NCBI GenBank assembly: GCA_014804645.1
Contig: JAAUZI010000005.1
Span: forward strand, 1-64,000
Reading direction: 5' to 3'
Length of the DNA stretch: 64,000 nucleotides
DNA from: Lachnospiraceae bacterium
GTDB taxonomy: Bacteria; Bacillota; Clostridia; Lachnospirales; Lachnospiraceae
Shown here: positions 39,496 through 47,513 of the stretch, piece after piece
Position numbering within the stretch: position 1 is the stretch's first letter
Layout of the letters: every line of letters starts with the position of its first letter
Position numbers and translations under genes: made by a program
The notes under the pieces: model-generated
Seen by the model: the letters and a program-made list of their open reading frames with translations, nothing else
What the model was told of the DNA's origin: nothing
Database searches by the model: none

Positions 39496-41412
39496 ATGAA
39501 TATTCAGGTACAATGCTGTGGTATCGTAGTTTTAGCGTTGATATGGTATTTTTCACTGAGGCAGAAACCCCTGGGGCTGGCGTCGGAAAAATTGTTTTTA
39601 CTCACAATGGGCGTAAATTCTTTCTGCATTATCATGGATATTCTTTCTATTATAGCCATCAACAATATGGAACATATTTCGGGATTTCTGCTGGCCCTGA
39701 TCTGTAAGACTTACATTGTTTCTCTGATCTGGTCCGGATATTTCGGGCTGATCTATTCCCGTTCTGATTTCAGATATGCAAGGACAAAACAGGTTAAAGG
39801 AAACATACTGTACACGATTATCCTGTTGATAGGTACATTGATTATCTACATCCTGCCAATCTATTACTACCTGGAGGGCAACGTGGTCTACACACATGGG
39901 CCGAGCTGCATAGCAACATATATTTTTGCTCTGCTCTTTGTACTGGTGACATTGTATCAGGTCGGGATAAAGGGAAAGGAGATGAATCCTAAGAGGAGAA
40001 GAGCCATCATTATGTGGATGTGCATTTGGATTATTGCTGCGGTAACACAATTTCTAAATGCCAATCTGCTGTTGGTGGGCTTTGCCTCCGTGCTGGGCAT
40101 GATTATCCTGTTTTTCGAGCTGGAAAATCCGGAGGCCAATCTGGACAGAGAAACCGGCGCGTACAATGCGCATGCGCTAGGGGAGTATACAAAACAACGG
40201 TATGAAAAGCAGGAGCGATTCAGCGCTATATTGGTTGCTCTCAACGATAGAGCCATTATCGAAAGCGACGGCAGCTCCCAGCAGGCAGACAAAATGCTCT
40301 GGACCATTGTGCGTCAGACGGACAAAATTAAGGATGTGAAAGTTTTTAAGACAATGGAGCGGGAGTTGGTATTCCTTATGGACGACGAGGAATACATGTG
40401 GGATGTATTTCAGAATCTCAAGGAGTATACGGATAATCTCTGTGGGGAGAACCAGACGGAACAGTTGAAAAACCCTCCTTATTTTGTGGTGCTGCCAGAC
40501 TCCCTGATGCTTAGGAATGTTGAAGAACTCTTTCTGATGCTGCGGAATTTTCGAGTCGGAAAAAGAAAAAATTCGGCGGAAAACAGCATTATTTTGGACG
40601 AGAATAAGATCAGTCAGTACAAGGAGAAGGAAGAGATGGAGGCCCTGATTCGCTCCGCCATTGAGGGAGACAGAATAGAGGTGTTCTATCAACCTATCTA
40701 CTCCACAAAACAGCACAGGTTTGTATCCGCTGAGGCATTGGTTCGCATCCGGGATCTGGACGGGAACATTATACCGCCGGGCAGGTTTATTCCCGTGGCG
40801 GAGAAAAACGGGCTTATCTCCCGGATCGGTGAGAGGGTGTTCGAAAAGACCTGCGCTTTTATTCAGGAAAACCGACTGAGGGAACAATATGGCATAGAGT
40901 ATGTGGAGGTCAATCTCTCTGTGAGACAGTGTGAGGACCCTAAGCTGGCAGAGACCTACATCAACATTATGGAGAGATATAAGCTGGAACCCTCCTGCAT
41001 CAATCTGGAGATCACGGAATCCGCCTCCATACGGGCCAAGGATATTCTGCTGGAGAATATGCGAGTGCTGATGGATTACGGGGTAAAATTTTCTCTGGAT
41101 GATTTTGGAAACGGGGAGAGCAATCTGAACTATATTGTGGATATGCCCGTGTCCATTGTCAAGTTTGACCGGGATATGAGCCAGTCGTATTTTGCCAGCC
41201 AGAAAGCGAGATTTGTCATGGAGGCGGCCATGCATATGATCCATGATATGAAACTGGAGATCGTATCCGAGGGCATAGAAACGGAAGAACAGGCTCAGGC
41301 CATCGAGACGCTGGGCATAGAATACATACAGGGATATTATTTTTCCAAACCGCTGCCCGGAGGAGAATTTTTGGAACTTGTTGCCGGGAAGAGCGTTCAC
41401 GCCACAACATAA
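39496..41412 (+). CDS. Membrane-bound EAL-domain cyclic-di-GMP phosphodiesterase
   Basis: The 638-residue product has about seven membrane helices (residues 1-220), a degenerate GGDEF-like region without the GGDEF motif (about 225-360), and a C-terminal EAL domain (about 385-630). The EAL domain looks catalytically intact: AEALVR, the Asn in VNLSVRQ, EITES, SLDDFGNG, VKFDRDM, SEGIET and QGYYFSKP. It should hydrolyse c-di-GMP in response to a membrane signal. The ATG at 39496 has GGAAAGAGG upstream; the frame is open further 5'. Confidence 0.93.
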   Translation: MNIQVQCCGIVVLALIWYFSLRQKPLGLASEKLFLLTMGVNSFCIIMDILSIIAINNMEHISGFLLALICKTYIVSLIWSGYFGLIYSRSDFRYARTKQVKGNILYTIILLIGTLIIYILPIYYYLEGNVVYTHGPSCIATYIFALLFVLVTLYQVGIKGKEMNPKRRRAIIMWMCIWIIAAVTQFLNANLLLVGFASVLGMIILFFELENPEANLDRETGAYNAHALGEYTKQRYEKQERFSAILVALNDRAIIESDGSSQQADKMLWTIVRQTDKIKDVKVFKTMERELVFLMDDEEYMWDVFQNLKEYTDNLCGENQTEQLKNPPYFVVLPDSLMLRNVEELFLMLRNFRVGKRKNSAENSIILDENKISQYKEKEEMEALIRSAIEGDRIEVFYQPIYSTKQHRFVSAEALVRIRDLDGNIIPPGRFIPVAEKNGLISRIGERVFEKTCAFIQENRLREQYGIEYVEVNLSVRQCEDPKLAETYINIMERYKLEPSCINLEITESASIRAKDILLENMRVLMDYGVKFSLDDFGNGESNLNYIVDMPVSIVKFDRDMSQSYFASQKARFVMEAAMHMIHDMKLEIVSEGIETEEQAQAIETLGIEYIQGYYFSKPLPGGEFLELVAGKSVHATT

Positions 41413-41473
41413 GAACTGTTCACACGGGATTTTATGCCGCTTGCGTCTTGTCCGGTGAAAATAACTGATTTTA

Positions 41474-41482
41474 TGGTAAAAT
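41474..41482 (+). promoter_or_regulatory. Extended -10 promoter before the propeller/tRNA-like RNA/Ro-like block
   Basis: TGGTAAAAT at 41474-41482 matches an extended -10 and lies 40 bp upstream of the propeller gene. Transcription from here could run through both tRNA-like RNAs into the Ro-like gene, as no terminator is seen before 44250. Confidence 0.5.
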
Positions 41483-41522
41483 CTTAACGTGTGCATGTTG
41501 AGGGCAGAAGGAGGATTCAGTT

Positions 41523-42458
41523 ATGGCGGACGACAAAAAATACAGCGCCGAGCTGCTGAAGGATGGTACGATCCTTGTCACGGAAGAACCGGATGGAAGA
41601 GAACGGTTTCGGTTCGATCTTTTATGTAAATATTTTGATATAATGACTTGTGGGGAGTGGGCAAGCGTATCTATAACGAAGGATAACCGTCTCCTGATTG
41701 CGGGATATGGAATAGGATATCTGTATTTTATCAGCCTTTCTGATGGTAAAATAATAAAGCAAATGAAACTGTTTCCCGAGGTTTCCTATGAGGATAATTC
41801 CTTTAAAGATATAGATGACCAGGGTTATTACGACATGTATCCCCGACTGGACTTTAGCCGGGACGGAAAATATGCGGTCATAAGGGTTCGGGGATATTTT
41901 GATCCTCAGAGCTACGGCGGGGATTTCTCCCCCACATATGTCAGAAGCTTTTTCCTCATGGATATGGAAACGCTGGAAATTGTCTTCAGTGATGACAATA
42001 GTGATATTCCGGATGATGGTTATTTGAATCTGGCGGTAGCTGCTTTTTCGCCGGACAGCCGCTTTCTGGTGACGGCCTCGCCGGGACGCACGCTTAAGGT
42101 ATTTGATCTGGAGAAGAAATGTGAGGTCTTTCGATGCGGACCGGTAGAATGGGTGCCCTATTCAACGGCAGTAGACCATCGCGAACTGGCAGTCTTCCTG
42201 GATGCGCAAACCTTTGTATTTGTGAGCATGCGCAAGAATATTGAGGTTGTTGAGGTTGGATTTATTGTCAAGGTACAAAGACAGCCAGACGGCTCCTGGA
42301 AGGTGGTGCAGACGATAGACACTGCTCCATATATGTCCGATATAGATAAGGGAACCATCTTTGACATTGACTACATCCCGGACAGTCGGGAAATTGTCTG
42401 TTACTACACATATACAAATAGAATAAAAAATAAGTTTTTTACGATCAAGATGAATTAG
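41523..42458 (+). CDS. Cytoplasmic beta-propeller (WD40-like) protein
   Basis: The 311-residue product has no signal peptide. It shows repeated propeller-blade patterns (LDFSRDGKYAVIRV, AAFSPDSRFLVTASPGRTLKVFDLE, IDYIPDSREIVCYY), so a WD40-like seven-blade fold is likely. A strong AAGGAGG site precedes the ATG. It ends 18 bp before the first of two tRNA-like RNAs and 334 bp before a Ro60-like protein gene. Propellers often serve as scaffolds for RNA-protein complexes, which is a plausible but unproven role here. Confidence 0.7.
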   Translation: MADDKKYSAELLKDGTILVTEEPDGRERFRFDLLCKYFDIMTCGEWASVSITKDNRLLIAGYGIGYLYFISLSDGKIIKQMKLFPEVSYEDNSFKDIDDQGYYDMYPRLDFSRDGKYAVIRVRGYFDPQSYGGDFSPTYVRSFFLMDMETLEIVFSDDNSDIPDDGYLNLAVAAFSPDSRFLVTASPGRTLKVFDLEKKCEVFRCGPVEWVPYSTAVDHRELAVFLDAQTFVFVSMRKNIEVVEVGFIVKVQRQPDGSWKVVQTIDTAPYMSDIDKGTIFDIDYIPDSREIVCYYTYTNRIKNKFFTIKMN

Positions 42459-42476
42459 AATAAGTCGAAGGTTTAC

Positions 42477-42594
42477 CCGGCGGTGGCGGAAATGGAAGAC
42501 GCAGCGGTAATGCAGAGTTTCATGTCTGTGGAACTGACAGCAAATAAGTGCTAGGGGTGCCGACCAATTACAGGTTCAAATCCTGTCCGCCGGT
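42477..42594 (+). ncRNA. tRNA-like RNA 1 with an enlarged anticodon domain (candidate Y-RNA-like RNA)
   Basis: The ends form a perfect 7-bp acceptor stem (42477-42483 with 42587-42593). U8-G9 and a class II (Leu-like) D arm follow (GCG 42486-42488 with CGC 42500-42502). The T arm is perfect: ACAGG-TTCAAAT-CCTGT at 42570-42586. A 5-bp stem CGGTA/TGCCG (42505-42509 with 42558-42562) sits where the anticodon stem should be, but encloses 48 nt, not 7. Inside is a hairpin (42516-42522 with 42529-42535, loop TGTCTG) followed by GACAGCAA. No CCA is encoded. It is not a normal decoding tRNA. Confidence 0.8.
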
Positions 42595-42597
42595 CGA

Positions 42598-42719
42598 GAG
42601 TGAGGTAGCTCAGTGGCAGAGCGCAGTTGTAGAATCATGTTTGTGGTTCAGACAGCAATGGTAGCGCTAACCTCGGCAGAGGATAGACAATGTCGGCGGT
42701 TCGATTCCGTCCCTCACTC
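42598..42719 (+). ncRNA. tRNA-like RNA 2 with an enlarged anticodon domain (candidate Y-RNA-like RNA)
   Basis: Acceptor stem AGTGAGG (42599-42605) pairs with CCTCACT (42712-42718); G42598 and C42719 can add an eighth pair as in tRNA-His. U8-A9, the D arm GCTC-AGTGGCA-GAGC (42608-42622) and the T arm GGCGG-TTCGATT-CCGTC (42695-42711) are canonical. A 5-bp stem GTTGT/ACAAT (42626-42630 with 42687-42691) encloses 56 nt. These contain the hairpin 42632-42637/42644-42649 with loop TGTTTG, then GACAGCAA as in RNA 1, plus a CCTC-GGCA-GAGG hairpin at 42671-42682. It starts 3 nt after RNA 1. Confidence 0.8.
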
Positions 42720-42726
42720 CTTTTGT

Positions 42727-42753
42727 TATACTCACTAAACGTTAGTCAGTATA
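42727..42753. repeat. Short palindrome matching the ends of the 21124-21223 element
   Basis: TATACTCACTAA (42727-42738) and TTAGTCAGTATA (42742-42753) are complementary except for one base and are separated by 3 nt. The right arm shares 17 identical bases with the right end of the element at 21124-21223, and the left arm shares TACTCACTAA. It looks like that element with its interior deleted. Confidence 0.6.
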
Positions 42754-42792
42754 GGTCTGTACCGGTTCAGGCAATATCACAGGGGGATTATT

Positions 42793-44250
42793 ATGAGCTT
42801 TGCGGACGAACTACGGAAAATGGGAAGATTTACCTACACAGAGAACGGCGCTGTGGCTCTGAGTACCACCGAAGACGCCCGGCTGGATTTTTTTGGCACT
42901 GTAGGTTCTCTACGGGAGGCGGATGAAAACAGAATCTGTACGTTGTTTGCCGAATCCTACAGCCAGGATGCGCTGTTTACGATGAAAATTTTGTTCTATG
43001 CCAGGGATATCCGGGGCGGACTGGGGGAGAGAAAGACCTTCCGCACGCTATTGCGATATGCCGCGGACCATCATCCCGAATCGGTGAGGCCTAATCTGGA
43101 TCTGATCGGCGTGTTTGGACGCTATGACGATCTGTATTCTCTGATCGGCACCCGGCTGGAGCAGGACATGTGGGCGGTTATGAAAGGGCAGTTTGAGGAG
43201 GATCTGGATAATCTGCGCCAGGGCAATGTCGTCTCCCTGTTGGCAAAATGGATCAAGACCGCCGACTCCCATTCGGAGGCGACGCGCAGGCTGGGCATTT
43301 TGACGGCTCAGAAACTGGGTTACTCCGTGTATGAATTTAAAAGATTGGTCCGTGACATGAGAAAGCGCATCGGAATTGTGGAGGCGCTGATGGCAGCAGG
43401 CGAATGGGACCGCATTACCTATGGCGCCGTTCCCGGCAGAGCCATGAAAATGTACCGCAAGGCATTCCAGCGGCATGACAAGGAAGGTTTTGCCGCCTAT
43501 CTGGACAGCGTGGAAAAAGGCGTGGCAAAAATACATGCCGACACTCTCTATCCCTACGACGTTGTGGGTGAATATATAAAAGGTGAGAGGGAGGACCGCA
43601 CACTGGAGGCGCAGTGGAAAGCGCTGCCTGATTATGTGGAAAAGGGATCAAACGTGCTGGTGATGGCGGATACCTCCGGTTCAATGGCCTGTTTTGACGA
43701 CAGGCCCATGGCGTCCTCCGTGGGGCTGGCCATCTATTTTGCGGAGAGAAATACCGGCGCTTATCACAATCTGTTTATGACCTTCAGCACGAGACCAATC
43801 ACCGTAGAACTGCAGGGTGAGACCCTGTTCCAAAAAGTGAAAAACGCCATGAAAGCGCCCTGGGGCAATACTAATCTGCAGGCGGCCTTTGAACTGGTAC
43901 TGTCCATTGCCCTGAAAGGGCATGTGCCCTCGGAGGAGATGCCGGTGGCCATAGTCGTGATTTCCGACATGGAGATCGATCGCTGCAGTGACCGAAAGTG
44001 GAGTTTTTATGATAATATGGAGGATCGTTTCCGGCGGGCCGGATACAGGATTCCCAACATTATCTTCTGGAATGTGTGCAGCCGTCATGATATATTCCAT
44101 GCGGACAAATACCGCAGGGGCGTCCAGCTTGCCAGCGGTCAGTCTGTGACCGTGTTTAAGCAGATTCTGGACTCCTTAAACTGTACGTCTGTGGAGGCCA
44201 TGGAGAAGACCATCGGCGCGGAGCGGTATGACTGTATTACGATAGAGTAA
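42793..44250 (+). CDS. Ro60-like protein (DUF2828/TROVE-related helical domain plus vWA domain)
   Basis: The 485-residue product has an all-helical N-terminal region (about 1-280; FTMKILFYARDIRGGLGERKTF, then VFGRYDDLYSL) like the HEAT-repeat ring of Ro60/TROVE proteins, and a C-terminal von Willebrand A domain. The metal site looks complete: DTSGS at 293-297, Thr360 in WGNTN and Asp392 in VVISDMEID. Ro60 proteins bind misfolded RNAs and Y RNAs. Here two tRNA-like RNAs lie immediately upstream, so they are probable ligands. The assignment to DUF2828 rather than true TROVE is from memory of the family. Confidence 0.82.
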   Translation: MSFADELRKMGRFTYTENGAVALSTTEDARLDFFGTVGSLREADENRICTLFAESYSQDALFTMKILFYARDIRGGLGERKTFRTLLRYAADHHPESVRPNLDLIGVFGRYDDLYSLIGTRLEQDMWAVMKGQFEEDLDNLRQGNVVSLLAKWIKTADSHSEATRRLGILTAQKLGYSVYEFKRLVRDMRKRIGIVEALMAAGEWDRITYGAVPGRAMKMYRKAFQRHDKEGFAAYLDSVEKGVAKIHADTLYPYDVVGEYIKGEREDRTLEAQWKALPDYVEKGSNVLVMADTSGSMACFDDRPMASSVGLAIYFAERNTGAYHNLFMTFSTRPITVELQGETLFQKVKNAMKAPWGNTNLQAAFELVLSIALKGHVPSEEMPVAIVVISDMEIDRCSDRKWSFYDNMEDRFRRAGYRIPNIIFWNVCSRHDIFHADKYRRGVQLASGQSVTVFKQILDSLNCTSVEAMEKTIGAERYDCITIE

Positions 44251-44545
44251 AGCATCCTGATCTTAAACGGGCGTAAATAAGGCGTGGGCAGTACGGATTG
44301 TCTCGGTCGTGATTTTGATATGTGGACTTTCAGGGATAATCCAGACTGTCATTAATGTATCAATATGATGAAAGTGACAAAATGTTAACAGAAATAATAA
44401 TGAGAAACCTACCGCTGTTAAAGATGGCGGCGGTATAGGGTTAGATAGGCTGCTTGCCCGTATCCCGGTTAAAAAGTGTATCCCCGGAAATAAAGTAATC
44501 TACACACAAAAGGAGTTTGTTAGGCATTGCAGCCAATGAGCCGGA
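44251..44545. other. Intergenic region without a recognised gene
   Basis: No coding frame with a ribosome site is seen. A hairpin TACCGC/GCGGTA occurs near 44411-44437, and several GC-rich short repeats suggest some RNA structure, but no known RNA family was recognised. Confidence 0.4.
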
Positions 44546-44582
44546 GGCTCTGGTCATCCGACCAGAGCCTTATCTCTTTTTC
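44546..44582 (+). terminator. Intrinsic terminator after the Ro-like region
   Basis: A perfect 10-bp stem GGCTCTGGTC/GACCAGAGCC (44546-44555 with 44560-44569) has loop ATCC and is followed by TTATCTCTTTTT. Confidence 0.88.
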
Positions 44583-44733
44583 AGTATTACAGTTTAGCTT
44601 TTTGTGTGAGACAGGAATATGCCAGAATGGCGCAGAAACGCAGAAATCTATTGCTATCAATAAGAAAAAAAGATATATTATAACTAGAGGAATATTATGT
44701 GCCAGAAAGATATAGTAGAAAGAGAGGCAGATT

Positions 44734-46416
44734 ATGTCGAGAACTATAGCTATAGGACGACAGGACTTTGAAACAATCCGAAAAGAGGGATATTTTTATA
44801 TAGATAAATCCAGCTTTATACAGGAGTGGTGGGAAAGTGGAGACAGTGTAACGCTGATTACCCGTCCCCGGCGCTTTGGTAAGACGCTGAATATGAGCAT
44901 GGTGGAACAATTTTTCTCAGTAGGATATGCCGGGCGCAGCGATCTGTTTGAAGGGCTGTCCATCTGGCGGGGGGAAAAGTACCGCCAGATGCAGGGGACA
45001 TACCCTGTGATTGCGCTCAGTTTTGCAGATGTGAAAGAGAAAACTTATCAGGATGCCAGAAAAAGAATCTGTGAGATTATTATGGATTTGTTCAATCAGT
45101 TTAGCTTTCTGGCAGAAAGCGACAGACTGAGTAAGAATGAGAAAATGATATATCGGCAGTTTTCAACAGGTACAGGGGATCGTATGGTGACAGGTTCCTT
45201 AAAAACTTTATCCAATTATCTGATGCAGCACTATGGAAAAAAGGTCATTATCCTGTTGGATGAGTACGATACGCCCATGCAGGAGGCATATGTAGAGGGA
45301 TACTGGGACGAATTGACTGCTTTTACCCGGGGATTATTTAACGCAACTTTCAAGACAAACCCCTATATGGAGCGTGCCCTTTTGACTGGCATCACCAGGG
45401 TAAGCAAAGAATCAATGTTCTCTGATCTGAACAACTTAAAAGTGGTGACAATAACCTCAGAAAAATATGCGGATTGTTTTGGCTTTACGGAGGAGGAAGT
45501 ATTTGCAGCGCTGGAGGAGTATGGCCTTTCTGATCAAAAGAAACGAGTCAAGGACTGGTATGACGGCTTTAATTTTGGTAGCAGAAAAGACATTTACAAT
45601 CCTTGGTCAATTCTCAATTTTCTGGATGAGAAGAAGGTGGGGCCTTATTGGGTCAATACCAGTTCCAATAGACTAGCGAGCCAGCTGCTTATGGAGAGCA
45701 ACGCCAATACGAAGAAGACCTTCGAGAATTTGTTGGAAGGCAACATGCTTGACATGGAAATTGATGAGCAGATTGCGTATAACCAACTTTCCACAAAAAA
45801 GAATGCCATATGGAGTCTGCTACTGGCCAGCGGGTATCTGAAAGTATTAGACACAACGTTTGTGGAGAGGACGGGCCGCACATATTATAAGTTGGCACTG
45901 ACTAACAAAGAAGTTTGTATTATGTTTGAGGACATAGTGCGGGACTGGTTTGCCGGGAATGGCCATTACAATGACTTCATAAAGGCGTTGTTGCTGGGAG
46001 ATGTGATAGCGATGAATACCTACATGAACAGGGTGACATTGGAAATGTTTAGTTATTTTGACACAGGTAAGAACCCCTATAGCGAGCCGGAGAAGTTTTA
46101 CCACGGTTTCGTATTGGGTCTGATGGTCGAATTGTCTGATCTTTATATGGTCACATCCAACCGTGAGAGTGGTTTTGGCCGGTATGACGTAATGCTGGAG
46201 CCCAAGGATATAGCAAAGGATGATGCTATCATCCTAGAGTTTAAGGTGCAAGATACGAAAGAAAAGGGGCTGTCCGATACCGTATCCGCAGCCCTGCGGC
46301 AGATTGAAGAGAAGGACTACCAGGCATCCCTGGTGGCAAAGGGGATTCCTGAGGAACGCATAAGGAAGTATGGACTTGCCTTTTGCGGGAAAGAAGTGTT
46401 GATCGGCACTGTGTAG
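44734..46416 (+). CDS. AAA-ATPase-like / DUF1703 (PD-(D/E)XK) family protein
   Basis: The 560-residue product begins with the AAA-ATPase_like domain (IGRQDFETIRKEGYFYIDKS, Walker A-type RPRRFGKTLNMS, Walker B ILLDEYDTPM). It ends with a DUF1703 nuclease-like domain, where GRYDVML and IILEFKV give the D and ExK residues. Such proteins are abundant in gut Clostridia and Bacteroidetes and behave like mobile or selfish genes; the biochemical role is unknown. Transcription is isolated by terminators on both sides. Confidence 0.88.
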   Translation: MSRTIAIGRQDFETIRKEGYFYIDKSSFIQEWWESGDSVTLITRPRRFGKTLNMSMVEQFFSVGYAGRSDLFEGLSIWRGEKYRQMQGTYPVIALSFADVKEKTYQDARKRICEIIMDLFNQFSFLAESDRLSKNEKMIYRQFSTGTGDRMVTGSLKTLSNYLMQHYGKKVIILLDEYDTPMQEAYVEGYWDELTAFTRGLFNATFKTNPYMERALLTGITRVSKESMFSDLNNLKVVTITSEKYADCFGFTEEEVFAALEEYGLSDQKKRVKDWYDGFNFGSRKDIYNPWSILNFLDEKKVGPYWVNTSSNRLASQLLMESNANTKKTFENLLEGNMLDMEIDEQIAYNQLSTKKNAIWSLLLASGYLKVLDTTFVERTGRTYYKLALTNKEVCIMFEDIVRDWFAGNGHYNDFIKALLLGDVIAMNTYMNRVTLEMFSYFDTGKNPYSEPEKFYHGFVLGLMVELSDLYMVTSNRESGFGRYDVMLEPKDIAKDDAIILEFKVQDTKEKGLSDTVSAALRQIEEKDYQASLVAKGIPEERIRKYGLAFCGKEVLIGTV

Positions 46417-46445
46417 GCATAAATCCGAGAACAAGCCAAGTTATG

Positions 46446-46480
46446 GGTTGCTACATGTTAAAGTGTAGCAGCCTTGTTCT
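46446..46480 (+). terminator. Hairpin terminator after the AAA/DUF1703 gene
   Basis: A 10-bp stem GGTTGCTACA/TGTAGCAGCC (46446-46455 with 46464-46473, one G-U) has an 8-nt loop and is followed by TTGTTCT. Confidence 0.65.
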
Positions 46481-46554
46481 ATTAAACTTTATATTTGGGA
46501 TTTGGGGGCTGCATAGAATAAAGTTTTGTAAGTTAATTATAAAATAACGGATCA

Positions 46555-46583
46555 TTGACATTACAGGGATGATAAAGCATAAT
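46555..46583 (+). promoter_or_regulatory. Promoter with long leader for the small membrane protein at 46805
   Basis: TTGACA (46555-46560), a 17-bp spacer and CATAAT (46578-46583) form a strong promoter. The leader to the GTG at 46805 is about 215 nt. It contains an 11-codon mini-frame (46659-46694, AGGAGAGG upstream) and an AGCAATA...TATTGCT hairpin near 46591-46613, so leader control is possible. Confidence 0.65.
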
Positions 46584-46804
46584 ACAGGTATAGCAATAGG
46601 AAATGTTTATTGCTTGGACAATCCTGTAATGTGCCAGACACTAGGAGAGGATGAGAGAATGGCAGAGACTAACATGCGCAAGCGAGTAATATAACGAGCT
46701 AACAGGTATGAGGAAAATACGAACTTTATGTAGTTTGTTGTAAAACAATGAAGATAGAAGTTTTTTGTGATTTTATGTTGTAACAAGAAAGTGAGGATGA
46801 TTGA

Positions 46805-47245
46805 GTGAGTGTAGAAAATTGGATTGAGTTGTTGGTTCCTATCATTGGTATAATTGTAGCCGCATTTTCAGCAGGGTTTACATACTATTTTACCAAAAAA
46901 CAACAGATTTCAGCGGATGAAAGTCGCCTTAAAGAGAAATATTACTTGAATTGTATTGAGGCGTTGAGTTATATTGTTGTATCGGGTAACTCGGCGAAAG
47001 CACTTGATAAGTTTGCAGATGTTCAAAATCAATTATTATTGGTTGGAAGTGCGGATGTTGTAGCAAAATTGATGAAATTTCACGATTATGTAAAAGCATC
47101 AAATTCCGAAAACTTTGTTGCCGAGAGACATGACGAATTGCTAACTGATTTGTTAAAAAGCATGAGAAAAGATTTGTATAAAAGTAGAAAGGTTAATGTT
47201 GATTATCCAATAATCCATTTATCAGGAAAATCGTCCCAAAGATAA
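46805..47245 (+). CDS. Small membrane protein of unknown function
   Basis: The 146-residue product uses a GTG start with GAGGATG upstream. It has one N-terminal membrane helix (WIELLVPIIGIIVAAFSAGFTYYF, about 6-29), then a cytoplasmic helical region of about 110 residues ending in a basic tail. This layout is common for host-defence or immunity accessory proteins, but no family is recognised. No operon partner is present. Confidence 0.6.
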   Translation: MSVENWIELLVPIIGIIVAAFSAGFTYYFTKKQQISADESRLKEKYYLNCIEALSYIVVSGNSAKALDKFADVQNQLLLVGSADVVAKLMKFHDYVKASNSENFVAERHDELLTDLLKSMRKDLYKSRKVNVDYPIIHLSGKSSQR

Positions 47246-47513
47246 ATAAAGGAAGAGGATTGAGAATTCCAGCTAACTTCGTAATAAAAGAGAATCATTT
47301 AAAAAATATTTCTAATGCTTTATATTTAACATCATCGTGCGAAGTGACTTTCTATGCTATTCTTAAATGTGCAGTAGAAAAAATGAGATAGAAACTGAGA
47401 AATTTACATACAAAAAATAATATTGATACATATTATTTCCCCTATGTTACTTTGCGGTCCACAGTCAAAGCATCGACGTTGTGAAGATATTGTAATTGTA
47501 TTGTCAATGATTG
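47246..47513. other. Gene-free, AT-rich region ending with a repeat copy
   Basis: No gene is visible. The end of the stretch holds the left copy (47449-47484) of a 36-bp repeat shared with the 3' end of the gene at 49037-49336. Read on the minus strand, it encodes a fragment HNVDALTVDRKVT, a relic of that gene's C-terminus. Confidence 0.6.
47449..47484. repeat. 36-bp direct repeat, left copy
   Basis: 35 of 36 bases match 49044-49079 in the same orientation, and weaker similarity extends on both sides. The two copies flank the fucosidase gene, which suggests duplication with insertion or recombination. Confidence 0.85.

Noticed and set aside
42464..42470. GTCGAAG upstream of RNA 1 as a Ro-binding motif of bacterial Y RNAs
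   Set aside because: It fits a degenerate motif I recall for Y RNAs (GNCGAANG-like), but the partner strand is not seen and the second RNA lacks a good match, so a 7-base hit is not evidence.
42523..42538. Loop-to-tail pseudoknot UGUC/GACA in the shared hairpin of the tRNA-like RNAs
   Set aside because: The pairing is possible in sequence, but with no linker nucleotides it cannot span the 6-7 bp stem; it may be only an alternative fold.
42477..42719. Ordinary tRNA-Leu and tRNA-His genes
   Set aside because: The D and T arms look Leu-like and His-like, and a GTG occurs in RNA 2, but no 7-nt anticodon loop closed by a stem can be formed and the inserts are far too long. Group I intron hallmarks are not visible either.
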